Shown piece by piece: positions 8,098-17,294 of a stretch of DNA of 49,912 bases. Under the pieces are notes generated by a model. It had not been told where the DNA came from, did not search any database, and saw only the letters and a list, made by a program, of their open reading frames with translations. The stretch spans positions 1 to 49,912 of the forward strand of contig JAPOKA010000014.1 of NCBI GenBank assembly GCA_029977865.1. The letters are read 5' to 3'. Within the stretch, counting starts at the first letter, position 1. Each line of letters begins with the position of its first letter. The translations under genes and the position numbers were made by a program. The stretch is from a bacterium (GTDB lineage: Bacteria > Planctomycetota > Phycisphaerae > Phycisphaerales > SM1A02).

Positions 8098-9725
8098 ACC
8101 TCCTCAAGCTGCTCCGTGGTTCCGCGGTCGTCACGGCCATCGTGCTCGCTTCCGCGGCCCTGGCACCGGCGAACCCACTCTCGCAGGCTCCACCCGGCGA
8201 CCGACCAGAACCGGTGGGGTTTCCAGTCCTTCCGGGAGCCGCGAGCCTCGACCACATCTGGTACTCGATCATCGATCCCGAGCAGAGTCGCCGAAGCCTG
8301 ATCCAGCACATCGCCACCGACCGGTCGCCGCCGGTGTTGCGAGTCGCCGGTGTGCTCGATGGTCGAGTCGAGGCGATGGCAGCGCGTGGCGATCGGGTCT
8401 GGATCGTGCTCGAACCCCGGGCCGGCACCCGCCCGCGCCGCGAGGTGGTGACCCTGCTCAACGCACGAAACCCAGCGTCGGGACTCGACTACTCCTGGCC
8501 GCGCGAGGGCCCGACCCTGCTTCCGAGTCTTCCAGGCGAAGGCCGACTGATGGGCTTTGCCGCGAGCGAGCGCGGCCCGGTGGCGCTGTTGTGGCCGGAG
8601 GCATGGAGAAGCAGCCGGGTGCGGCGGGGATCCGATGCCAACGAGGAACCGGCCGGGCCAGAACTCCTTCGTCTCGTCAACGATGTCGAGTGGGTCGGGA
8701 TCGACCTCGAATCGATGCCGATGCCGGCGGAGAGACTTGCTTCGGTGGGTGATCCTGCGCACGGGCTCCTGATCGCTGCAGCCGCGGGCAACGATTCGAC
8801 CGAGGTGAAGCGGGTCTCCGTCGAGTCCGACGGACGCTGTACCAGCTTCGCTGCGAGCGAGGTCTGGCCGTTCGGGCTGGACTCGGTTCTCGAGATCGCC
8901 GGCGGAGACGGCGGCCCGTTGCTGGTGCTGCGGCGGCAATTCGGATCGATCGACCTCGCCTATTCGCGCCCGCAGGGGCTACTGGACCTCGCGCGCGTGC
9001 CCGCACCGGTGGGTCCCTGGAGGATCGACGCGACCAGTGCCGGCGTTCGCATGGTCGAACTCGTCGGCGAGCAGGTGACGCTGCGCGAGATCGATCCGCT
9101 CGACGGGACCGTGACCGCGGCGACCAAACCAGCCGCGCCGAGCTTCGCCTCCGGAGCCTGGGTCCATCTGCCCATCCTCGGCGCGCTTGCGGTAAGTGCG
9201 GTGCTGGCGCTGGTGCTCTTCCGTCCGCTCAACATGGAGACCGCACCACGAGTTCCCGAGGGATCGGAGCCGCTGCCGGTGCCACGACGATTGGCGGCGC
9301 TCGCGCTCGATCTCCTGCCCGGCGTGCTTGCCTCGATGGCGATCTATCGCGTCGGCCTTCGCGACTTCTCGATGCTCCCGGCGTGGAGCCTCGACGCCTC
9401 CGCTGCCGCGCCCTCCGCCGTTGCGATTGCCATCACCGTCGTGTGGGGACTGGCGTGGGAAGGCGCGAGCGGTCGAACCCCCGGCAAGCTGCTCGTCGGC
9501 GGGCGGGTTGAGGCCGCCGAGGGGGGACTTGCGCCATGGTGGCGGATCGGTCTTCGCAACCTTTTCAAGGGCGTGGTGCTCGCGGCACCAATCCTCGGAC
9601 TCTTCACGCTGCTCAACCCGCTCGGCCAGGGAATCGGCGAAGTGGTGAGCCGGACGTTCGTGCTCGCGCGAGCCGCCTCGAGCGACGTCGACGAGACGCC
9701 CTCCGGCGACGCGCCTCCGTCGTAG
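8094..9725 (+). CDS. RDD-family membrane protein with large extracytoplasmic N-domain
   Basis: 543 residues. There is a signal peptide or anchor (about 8-27), a roughly 330-residue beta-rich domain, a transmembrane segment (about 362-380, HLPILGALAVSAVLALVLF), then an RDD domain from about residue 400. The RDD motif reads PRRLAALALDLLPG, with the later GRTPGKLLVGGRV and RIGLRNLFKG, both typical of RDD proteins. Some RDD proteins are linked to transport, but no substrate can be inferred. The start GTG at 8094 overlaps the preceding stop. It is the last of a three-gene coupled unit and is followed, convergently, by the PIN-TRAM gene. Confidence 0.85.
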   Translation: MNLLKLLRGSAVVTAIVLASAALAPANPLSQAPPGDRPEPVGFPVLPGAASLDHIWYSIIDPEQSRRSLIQHIATDRSPPVLRVAGVLDGRVEAMAARGDRVWIVLEPRAGTRPRREVVTLLNARNPASGLDYSWPREGPTLLPSLPGEGRLMGFAASERGPVALLWPEAWRSSRVRRGSDANEEPAGPELLRLVNDVEWVGIDLESMPMPAERLASVGDPAHGLLIAAAAGNDSTEVKRVSVESDGRCTSFAASEVWPFGLDSVLEIAGGDGGPLLVLRRQFGSIDLAYSRPQGLLDLARVPAPVGPWRIDATSAGVRMVELVGEQVTLREIDPLDGTVTAATKPAAPSFASGAWVHLPILGALAVSAVLALVLFRPLNMETAPRVPEGSEPLPVPRRLAALALDLLPGVLASMAIYRVGLRDFSMLPAWSLDASAAAPSAVAIAITVVWGLAWEGASGRTPGKLLVGGRVEAAEGGLAPWWRIGLRNLFKGVVLAAPILGLFTLLNPLGQGIGEVVSRTFVLARAASSDVDETPSGDAPPS

Positions 9726-9788
9726 GACTCGCGGGACTTCAAGCGTTCGGCACGCTCGATCGGGCACCCGCGTGGCGGCGACTCGACT

Positions 9789-11102
9789 TCACCGCCGTCG
9801 CGGATTGCGGCCGGGCGGTGGAGGATCGTGGCGAATCGGCCGGTCGACTCGGCGGGGCTGCTCGGTGGCAGCCCTCGCCATCTTGGAAGCCATCGACGAA
9901 TCGCCGTCCCCGTCGGAACTCGCGGCGAGCGGGCTCGGTTCCGCAGGATCGGAGTCGGCTCCGTCCGCCTCGGGCGCCTCGCCTGCTGCATGGATGCGCT
10001 TGGCGAAGACCAGTCTCCCCGCCGAGGTCTGCAGGGTGTTGGAGACGGTGGCGGTGATGGTCTCGCCGACCAGCGATCCGGTGTCCTCGACCACCACCAT
10101 GGTGCCATCGGGCAGAAAGCCCACGCCCTGTCCGGGGTTCTCCCCCGGCTTGACGATCGCGACCGCGATGCGATCGCCTGCGGATACCACGTTCCGCAAC
10201 GTGCCCGCGAGGTCGTTGAGGTTGAGGGCAGTGACGCCCTTGATCTCGCAGACCCGCTTGAGGTTGGCATCGGTGGTGACGAGCCGGTGTCCCTCGGCCC
10301 TCGAGTACTCGATCAGCTTGTGATCGACCGAGACGCCATCGACCCGCGCCTCCTCGATGGTCACGTCCAGATTCGGGTTCGACTGCAGTCGCCGGACCGT
10401 ATCGAGCCCACGGCGGCCACGGCTGCGCTTGGTGCGATCACTGCTGTCGGCGAGGGTCTGGAGTTCGTCGACCACGAACTGGGGCACCAGCAGGGGAGCA
10501 TCGAAGAACCCCGTGTCGCCGAGTTCGTTGATGCGCCCATCGACGAGCACCGAGGTGTCGAGCACCATCGGCCGGAGCCCCCGCAACTGCCGCGAGAACT
10601 CGACATAGGGAATCACCAGCCGGAAGTCATCCTTGGTCGAGAGCACTACCGAGACGCTGAGGTAGCAGAGGATGATGCCGAACACTGCCTTGGTGAGTTG
10701 CAGGTACGTCGCGGCTGGACCACCCTTGATCTCCCACGCGGTCGAGACCTGGTCGATGAGCGAGCCGACCGCCAGGGCACCGATGAGTCCAAAGCAGACG
10801 CCGAGGTAGACCGCGACCACCGAGGTAAGCCGCTTGTTCGGGGTGGCTGCATCGGCGATGACGATCACCAGACCCAGCGCCGCCGCCGCCACAAGCAGGC
10901 CGGTGAAGGCGGAAGACTCGAACTCCCCCGGCACCGCCTGACTGGCCAGGGTGAGCAGGGTCACTGCCATCAGCAGGACCATGAACAGGAGCCTGACCAC
11001 CAGGATCAGCACGCGATGTTCCGCGTGCGATACGGAGCTGGCCACCCCTCGCGAGTTCGGCGAGTGATTCCGCTTCGTCCCGACCTCTGAGGCGCTGTCC
11101 AT
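9789..11102 (-). CDS. Membrane-anchored PIN-TRAM domain protein (YacL-like)
   Basis: 437 residues. Four transmembrane segments lie in the first 165 residues (for example LVVRLLFMVLLMAVTLL and AVFGIILCYLSVSVVL). A PIN nuclease-fold domain follows (VLDTSVLVDGRI with catalytic-type Asp, VDELQTLADS, GHRLVTTDANL), then a TRAM RNA-binding domain (about 345-405, GQGVGFLPDGTMVVVED, VSNTLQTSAGR). This is the order in Bacillus YacL, a widespread protein of uncertain role, predicted to act on RNA at the membrane. The C-terminal 40 residues are low-complexity and acidic then basic. ATG 11102 is chosen: a TAGAAT box lies 14 nt upstream on the minus strand. Confidence 0.9.
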   Translation of the reverse strand: MDSASEVGTKRNHSPNSRGVASSVSHAEHRVLILVVRLLFMVLLMAVTLLTLASQAVPGEFESSAFTGLLVAAAALGLVIVIADAATPNKRLTSVVAVYLGVCFGLIGALAVGSLIDQVSTAWEIKGGPAATYLQLTKAVFGIILCYLSVSVVLSTKDDFRLVIPYVEFSRQLRGLRPMVLDTSVLVDGRINELGDTGFFDAPLLVPQFVVDELQTLADSSDRTKRSRGRRGLDTVRRLQSNPNLDVTIEEARVDGVSVDHKLIEYSRAEGHRLVTTDANLKRVCEIKGVTALNLNDLAGTLRNVVSAGDRIAVAIVKPGENPGQGVGFLPDGTMVVVEDTGSLVGETITATVSNTLQTSAGRLVFAKRIHAAGEAPEADGADSDPAEPSPLAASSDGDGDSSMASKMARAATEQPRRVDRPIRHDPPPPGRNPRRR

Positions 11103-11110
11103 GACAGGCG

Positions 11111-11116
11111 ATTCTA
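11111..11116 (-). promoter_or_regulatory. -10 box (TAGAAT) of the PIN-TRAM gene
   Basis: On the minus strand TAGAAT starts 14 nt before the ATG at 11102, giving a leader of about 2 nt or none. Confidence 0.5.
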
Positions 11117-11168
11117 AGCACTCGACAGCGCCATCCGCAGGACCGCGTCCTGGGATCGAAGTCGCCGC

Positions 11169-11174
11169 TACCAT
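11169..11174 (+). promoter_or_regulatory. -10 box (TACCAT) of the SRP RNA gene
   Basis: TACCAT lies so that a start 7 nt beyond its last base is 11181, exactly the first base of the terminal stem of the SRP RNA. This agreement between promoter and RNA end supports the TAnnnT box as the real -10 of this genome. Confidence 0.6.
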
Positions 11175-11180
11175 GACGTC

Positions 11181-11308
11181 TTCGGCGGTGAGAAGACGGC
11201 CGGGCCCGGTGGACGGGCGGCCCGCCAACCTGGTCAGAGCCTGACCGCAGCAGCCATACGCGGCGTCGTTCGGGCCTCCGGTCGCCTGGCCGTCTTCCCG
11301 CCGCCGAA
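11181..11308 (+). ncRNA. ffs: Signal recognition particle RNA (bacterial small type)
   Basis: RNA scaffold of the SRP, which binds Ffh and targets membrane and exported proteins. The apical Ffh-binding domain is recognisable: GGTCAG (11232-11237) opposite GCAGCAGCC (11247-11255), the conserved symmetric internal loop. From GGTCAG to AGCAGCC the spacing is the same 24 nt as in E. coli 4.5S RNA. The ends form a long rod: TTCGGCGG (11181-11188) pairs with CCGCCGAA (11301-11308), and AAGACGGCC (11193-11201) pairs perfectly with GGCCGTCTT (11288-11296). The loop is CUGACC rather than GGAA. It lies directly upstream of dnaX, as the Bacillus SRP RNA gene does. Confidence 0.87.
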
Positions 11309-11334
11309 CGACTCCCTCCGCCGCCGAGGACCGC

Positions 11335-13089
<1,755 letters not shown>

Positions 13090-13119
13090 GCAAGTCGGGC
13101 GGTGACTGGAGGAATCGAC

Positions 13120-13485
13120 GTGTTCGATGGACTTCGATCGATGGCGGGCATGGCAGGCCTGCTCAAGGACCTGCCGCGATTGCAGGCGCGGGCCGCCGAG
13201 GTGCGCGAGGAGATCGGACGGATCGAAGTCGAGGGTCGCGCCGGCGGTGGCGCGGTGACGGTGCGGGCCACCGGGGCGATGGAGATCGTCTCGATCGAGA
13301 TCTCCGAGGCCATCCGCCATGCCATGAGCGATCCGTCGCAGCGGGCGTTTGCAGACCAACTGCTGCAGGACGCGGTGAACGACGCCCTCCGCTCGGCACG
13401 TGGCGCCGCGGCGGCAAAGATGGAGGCTGCGGCCCGCGAACTCGGCCTGCCCATCGGGCCGGGCGGGTTGCCGGGCTTGTCGTGA
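13120..13485 (+). CDS. YbaB/EbfC family nucleoid-associated protein
   Basis: Small DNA-binding protein of 121 residues. It shows the family pattern: a helical start (LLKDLPRLQARAAEVREEI), a central strand set EVEGRAGGGAVTVRATG...IVSIEIS, and the C-terminal helix LLQDAVNDALRSARGAAAAKMEAAA. It is encoded between dnaX and recR, its usual position. GTG 13120 is preferred because GGAGGA (13108-13113) sits 6 nt upstream; an upstream GTG at 13102 overlaps that ribosome-binding site and would add six residues. It is glycine-rich at the very C-terminus (GPGGLPGLS), as is common. Function is known only in outline for the family: it binds DNA as a dimer. Confidence 0.92.
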   Translation: MFDGLRSMAGMAGLLKDLPRLQARAAEVREEIGRIEVEGRAGGGAVTVRATGAMEIVSIEISEAIRHAMSDPSQRAFADQLLQDAVNDALRSARGAAAAKMEAAARELGLPIGPGGLPGLS

Positions 13486-13510
13486 CCAACCACCCGAGCG
13501 GAGCCCTGCG

Positions 13511-14146
13511 ATGAACGAGGACATTCGATCCGCCTATCCGGAGTCGGTGGTTCGACTGATCGAGGAGTTCAATCGACTCCCCGGCATCGGGCGGCGCAGC
13601 GCCGAGCGGCTCGCCTTTCACGTGCTCAAGTCGACCCGTGAAGAGGCCAAGCGCTTCGCGACCGCGATCGAGGATGTGAAGCGGCTCGTCAAGCACTGCG
13701 AGGTTTGCTGGAACCTGACCGACGAGAGCCCTTGTCGCGTCTGCGGCGACGAGCGCCGCGATGCGAGCACGGTGCTGGTGGTCGAACAGCCCCGCGACCT
13801 CATCGCGCTCGAGCAGACCGCGATGTTCCGCGGGATCTATCACGTGCTGCTTGGGCGACTCGACCCGCTTGACGGCGTCGGACCGGAAAGCCTGACCGTG
13901 GCGGCGTTGCTCGATCGCCTCGACGATCCCGCCCGCAACGCCCGTGGGATCGCGGTGACCGAGGTCATCCTCGGGCTCAATCCCGATCTCGAGGGCGACG
14001 GCACCGCGCTGCACTTGGCCGACCTCGTCGCCAAGCGCGGGGTGCGGGTCTCGCGGCTTGCCCGCGGGCTTCCAACCGGTTCGCAGATCGAGTTCGCGAG
14101 CCGCGCCATGCTCGCCGACGCCATCGCCGAGCGCAAGAGCATGTGA
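13511..14146 (+). CDS. recR: Recombination mediator protein RecR
   Basis: Acts with RecF/RecO to load RecA at gaps during recombinational repair. The 211-residue product shows the full domain order: helix-hairpin-helix (EFNRLPGIGRRSAERLAFH), a four-cysteine zinc finger (HCEVCWNL...PCRVCGD) and a Toprim domain (VLVVEQPRDL...AVTEVILGLNPDLEGD), ending in the conserved VSRLARGLPTGSQIEF segment. ATG 13511 matches the family start. It is the last gene of the ffs-dnaX-ybaB-recR cluster and ends 28 bp before a convergent gene. Confidence 0.97.
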   Translation: MNEDIRSAYPESVVRLIEEFNRLPGIGRRSAERLAFHVLKSTREEAKRFATAIEDVKRLVKHCEVCWNLTDESPCRVCGDERRDASTVLVVEQPRDLIALEQTAMFRGIYHVLLGRLDPLDGVGPESLTVAALLDRLDDPARNARGIAVTEVILGLNPDLEGDGTALHLADLVAKRGVRVSRLARGLPTGSQIEFASRAMLADAIAERKSM

Positions 14147-14173
14147 CGACGCCGCGGCGGCGGTGGACACCGC

Positions 14174-15118
14174 TCAGGGCATCAACCAACCCAACGCCCC
14201 GAGATCTTCCCCGATCCGCGCGGCGAGCCGTTCATTCGAAGTTCGCAGGTTGGTCACCGCGGCGAGTCGCGACTCGATGCGGGCGGCGGCGGCCCGCCGC
14301 ATCGAAGGCTCGACGAGCGGTGCGGCGACGTGGCCGAACATCCGAGCCGCCGATCCGGCGAGGCGCGCGATGGTCGGACTCGGCCACGGAGCGGCTCGAT
14401 GCAGCGAACTGCGCACGAAGCAGAGATTGATGCGGCGCTGCAGCGATGCGCTCACCAGAGATGGAGCCGCGTAGATCCGCCGACTCGGATCGGGCGGCGG
14501 CACCATCTCGCGCCCGAGGAAGCCCGCGATGCGGGCAAGGAAGTCCTTGGCATCGCGGACGAGCCGTTCGAAGGGAAGCACCAGCACCCGCTCGCGGCCG
14601 AAGCGGCGATCGAGTCCTTCGACCACGCGGTCGAAGCGAAGGAACTCGAGATCGAAGACGGGAGCACGGTGATCGCCAGGATCGGGCTCGCGAAGGTAGT
14701 TCCGCAGCGAGGCGGGACCGCCGATGCGGACGTATTGGAGCCAGAGGCTTCGCACCAGATCCCGCTGCTCGCGAACCACCAGCAGCACCTTGGCCTCGGG
14801 AAGAACGAGTCGCAGGCGGTCGAAGGTCCGATCGGCGTCGAACCAGCCCGAGTGGGGATTGCCGGAGAATCGTTCGTTGGAGAGAACGGGCACCCCGCCC
14901 GTTGCGCGGATCGCGTCCGCCCTCGCCTGCAGCCAGGATCGGGTCTCCGCAGGATCGAAGTCGTCCTCGCGCGGCAGCACGATGCGCCTCGCAGATTCGG
15001 CGCGGTCGGGCACCATGGGCACCGGCCGGCCCTCGAGGCCGTCGAAGACCCGCTGCTGCAGCCAGGTAGAACCAGTGCGATGGAGTCCCAGGTGAAGCAG
15101 CGTCGGCGAAGACGACAT
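14174..15118 (-). CDS. Sulfotransferase-family protein
   Basis: 314-residue protein of the PAPS-dependent sulfotransferase superfamily, which moves sulfate onto carbohydrates or other acceptors. The 5'-phosphosulfate-binding loop reads HLGLHRTGSTWLQ (about residues 9-21), and a 3'-phosphate-binding region is plausible at VLLVVREQRDLVRSLWLQY (about 112-130), with the expected Arg and Ser. VLVLPFERLVRDAKDFLARIAGFLG also matches the superfamily. The acceptor cannot be told. It could modify surface glycans, which would suit an organism that also encodes sulfatases. It stands alone, convergent with recR and divergent from the STAS gene. Confidence 0.85.
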   Translation of the reverse strand: MSSSPTLLHLGLHRTGSTWLQQRVFDGLEGRPVPMVPDRAESARRIVLPREDDFDPAETRSWLQARADAIRATGGVPVLSNERFSGNPHSGWFDADRTFDRLRLVLPEAKVLLVVREQRDLVRSLWLQYVRIGGPASLRNYLREPDPGDHRAPVFDLEFLRFDRVVEGLDRRFGRERVLVLPFERLVRDAKDFLARIAGFLGREMVPPPDPSRRIYAAPSLVSASLQRRINLCFVRSSLHRAAPWPSPTIARLAGSAARMFGHVAAPLVEPSMRRAAAARIESRLAAVTNLRTSNERLAARIGEDLGALGWLMP

Positions 15119-15191
15119 GGCAGGGGTATCGGCGATTCCGCCCCGGGATCCTCGGGTCGACGGTCGCGTTGCGACTCGACGTGGTCGGCGA

Positions 15192-15197
15192 TAGGGT
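15192..15197 (+). promoter_or_regulatory. -10 box (TAGGGT) of the STAS gene
   Basis: TAGGGT begins 13 nt before the ATG at 15205, predicting a leaderless or nearly leaderless mRNA. Confidence 0.5.
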
Positions 15198-15204
15198 CCG
15201 AGCC

Positions 15205-15597
15205 ATGCAGACGTCGCATCGGGTCGAGGTGATTGATCGTGCCGGCCTGAGGGTGCTGGTGCTGTCGGGCAGTGCGGGGCTCGAGGCGCAGGCCGATCTC
15301 GATCGCGCGGCGAACGCGATCCTCGCCGGTCGTCCGGAAGCGGTGGTGATCGATGCTCGGGGGCTCGAGTTCCTCGCCAGCCTCGCGATCGGCTCGCTGC
15401 TCCGCCTCTCGAAGTCCGTGCGTCGGCACGGCGGGAGGGTTCGGGTGGGTGGACTCAGGCCCGAGGTCCGGGAGGTCTTCCGTCGCACTCGGGTCGACGA
15501 AGTGCTCGACGTGGAGGACGACCATGGAGCGTTCATGACGATGCTGCAGGACCTGTCGATCGAGTCCGCCCCGACCGATGGGCCTCCGCCGCGCTAG
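15205..15597 (+). CDS. STAS-domain protein (anti-sigma factor antagonist type)
   Basis: 130 residues, essentially one STAS domain: RVLVLSGSAGLEAQADLDRA, then VVIDARGLEFLASLAIGSLL, then RVRVGGLRPEVREVFRRTRV, ending in an acidic and Pro-rich tail. In SpoIIAA-like antagonists a phosphorylatable Ser sits at 'DLSGVxFxDSSGLG'; here the matching stretch is GLEFLASLAIGSLL, with a Ser in the expected area. It would act in partner switching with a serine kinase and an anti-sigma or related protein, but no kinase or phosphatase gene lies in the window. ATG 15205 is favoured over 15169 because a TAGGGT box sits 13 nt upstream. Confidence 0.85.
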   Translation: MQTSHRVEVIDRAGLRVLVLSGSAGLEAQADLDRAANAILAGRPEAVVIDARGLEFLASLAIGSLLRLSKSVRRHGGRVRVGGLRPEVREVFRRTRVDEVLDVEDDHGAFMTMLQDLSIESAPTDGPPPR

Positions 15598-15689
15598 TCG
15601 CTGAGGGTCGATCGGCCCAGGAGGCGAGTCGGGGGCGGGTGTGCCGCCGATCGACGAGATTGTCCTCAGGGCCGGGGAGGCGCGACCGA

Positions 15690-15695
15690 TAGGAT
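15690..15695 (+). promoter_or_regulatory. Possible -10 box (TAGGAT) of rpoN
   Basis: TAGGAT lies 62 nt upstream of the rpoN ATG in the 154-nt gap after the STAS gene. It would give a leader of about 50 nt. Confidence 0.4.
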
Positions 15696-15751
15696 CGCGT
15701 CGGGGCGTCTCCGGAAGGAATCCGGCGACCCCGATCCGATCCCGAGCATCC

Positions 15752-17257
15752 ATGAGCCTCCGCTTCGACGCCAGCCAGCAAGCCCGCACCGCGCAGAACC
15801 TCAAGCTCGCGCCGCGGATGATTCAGGCGATGGAGATCCTGCAGCTGCCGCTGCCGGCGCTCGAGGAGCGGATCGAGCGCGAACTCGAGTCGAACGTCGC
15901 CCTCGAACTCGCCGAGCCGGCGCCGGCGGAGTCGCGTGGCGACGACGAGGCGGCGGTCACCCGCAGCGAGCCGACCGACGGCACCGCCGAGCAGTTCGAG
16001 CGTCTGCGATCCATGGAACGGACCTACGGGGATCAGTGGAACGGCGAGCGGATCCGGCCGTCGCGGCCCTCGGGACGGCTCGCCGGCGAGCGTGATCCCA
16101 AGATGAGCGCGATGGCCAACGCGCCCTCGCGGGGAGAGAGCCTCGAAGCGCAACTCGCGCGGCAGTGGTCGCTCGTCGATGCGAGCCCCGAGCTCCTTGC
16201 GGCGGGGAGCCGCATTCTCGAGTTCGTGGACGAGGACGGACTGCTCCACTCGAGCCTCGAACAGATTCTCGATCAGAGCCGCAGCCGACCCGGGGTGCCG
16301 TGGTCGATGGCACTGCTCGAGGAGGCGCTGGATCGTTTGCAGCGAGAACTCGAGCCTGCAGGGATCGTGGCCCGCACCGTGCAGGAATCGCTGCGGCTTC
16401 AGATCGCGGCTCGGATGCGCGATGCCGAGGGAGAGGCCGAGGCCGCGGCCTGGACCGATGCCGCCGCGGTGATCGAGGGGCACTACGACGATCTCCTGCA
16501 CAATCGACTGCCGCGCATCGCGCAGCAGTCGGGCATGTCGCTCGAGCGAATCAACGAAGCCCGCGAGCGGCTTCGCACCTTGACGATCGCTCCCGGGCGG
16601 GAGCTGGTGGAGGTGCGCGACCGCCCGGTCTATCCAGACGTCTTGATCGAGTACGACCCCTCCCAGGATCGCTACCTGGCGGCCTTGCAGGAGGGTGTGC
16701 TGCCGGCGCTGCGGATCAACCCGCAGTACCGCAAGATGTCGAAGGACCGCCAGGTCGATGCGGAGACCCGTCGATTCGTCGCCGATGGCGTGCGGCAGGC
16801 GGGCTGGCTGATCGACTCGATCAACCAGCGGCGCAACACCCTGTTGCGGGTGGTCGAGTGCGTCATCAAGCGACAGCGCGAGTTTCTCGATCACGGGCCG
16901 AACTTCCTCAAGCCCATGCCCATGATCGATGTGGCGGCGGAGCTGGGTGTCCATGTCGCCACCATCAGCCGAGCGGTGAGCGAGAAGTGGGTGCAGACCC
17001 CGCGTGGCGTGTTTCCCCTGCGCAAGATGTTCTCGGGCGGCCAGGAGTCCGAGGAGGGCGAGGACCGCTCGTGGGAGGCGATCAAGGCGGTGCTTCGGGA
17101 GGTCGTCGAAGGCGAGGATCGGACCCGGCCGCTGAGCGATCGGGCGATTGCGGAAGCGCTTGAGACCCGGGGCATCCGCATCGCGCGTCGTACCGTGGTC
17201 AAGTACCGCGAACAGCTGGGGATTCCCTCGGCGCGGCAGCGGCGCGAGCATCGCTGA
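15752..17257 (+). CDS. rpoN: RNA polymerase sigma-54 factor
   Basis: Alternative sigma factor recognising -24/-12 promoters and needing ATP-dependent activators. The 501-residue product has region I (LRFDASQQ...LAPRMIQAMEILQLPLPALEERI), an acidic/linker region II (about 60-125), the core-binding region, the helix-turn-helix-containing part (PMIDVAAELGVHVATISRAV) and the C-terminal RpoN box ARRTVVKYREQLGI, very close to the canonical ARRTVAKYRE. ATG 15752 is set by the start of region I. No sigma-54 activator gene is in the window. The nearest neighbours (STAS protein, epimerase fusion) do not indicate a particular regulon. Confidence 0.97.
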   Translation: MSLRFDASQQARTAQNLKLAPRMIQAMEILQLPLPALEERIERELESNVALELAEPAPAESRGDDEAAVTRSEPTDGTAEQFERLRSMERTYGDQWNGERIRPSRPSGRLAGERDPKMSAMANAPSRGESLEAQLARQWSLVDASPELLAAGSRILEFVDEDGLLHSSLEQILDQSRSRPGVPWSMALLEEALDRLQRELEPAGIVARTVQESLRLQIAARMRDAEGEAEAAAWTDAAAVIEGHYDDLLHNRLPRIAQQSGMSLERINEARERLRTLTIAPGRELVEVRDRPVYPDVLIEYDPSQDRYLAALQEGVLPALRINPQYRKMSKDRQVDAETRRFVADGVRQAGWLIDSINQRRNTLLRVVECVIKRQREFLDHGPNFLKPMPMIDVAAELGVHVATISRAVSEKWVQTPRGVFPLRKMFSGGQESEEGEDRSWEAIKAVLREVVEGEDRTRPLSDRAIAEALETRGIRIARRTVVKYREQLGIPSARQRREHR

Positions 17258-17282
17258 CGGGCTCGAGAGCGAAGTCCGCCGC

Positions 17283-17288
17283 TAGCAT
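17283..17288 (+). promoter_or_regulatory. -10 box (TAGCAT), leaderless start
   Basis: TAGCAT begins exactly 12 nt before the GTG at 17295, so transcription should start on the start codon. No Shine-Dalgarno sequence is seen. Confidence 0.55.
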
Positions 17289-17294
17289 CAGGCG

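Noticed and set aside
15660-15695. TTGTCC (15660-15665) as -35 for the TAGGAT box before rpoN
   Set aside because: The spacing of 24 bp is too long for a normal sigma-70-type promoter.
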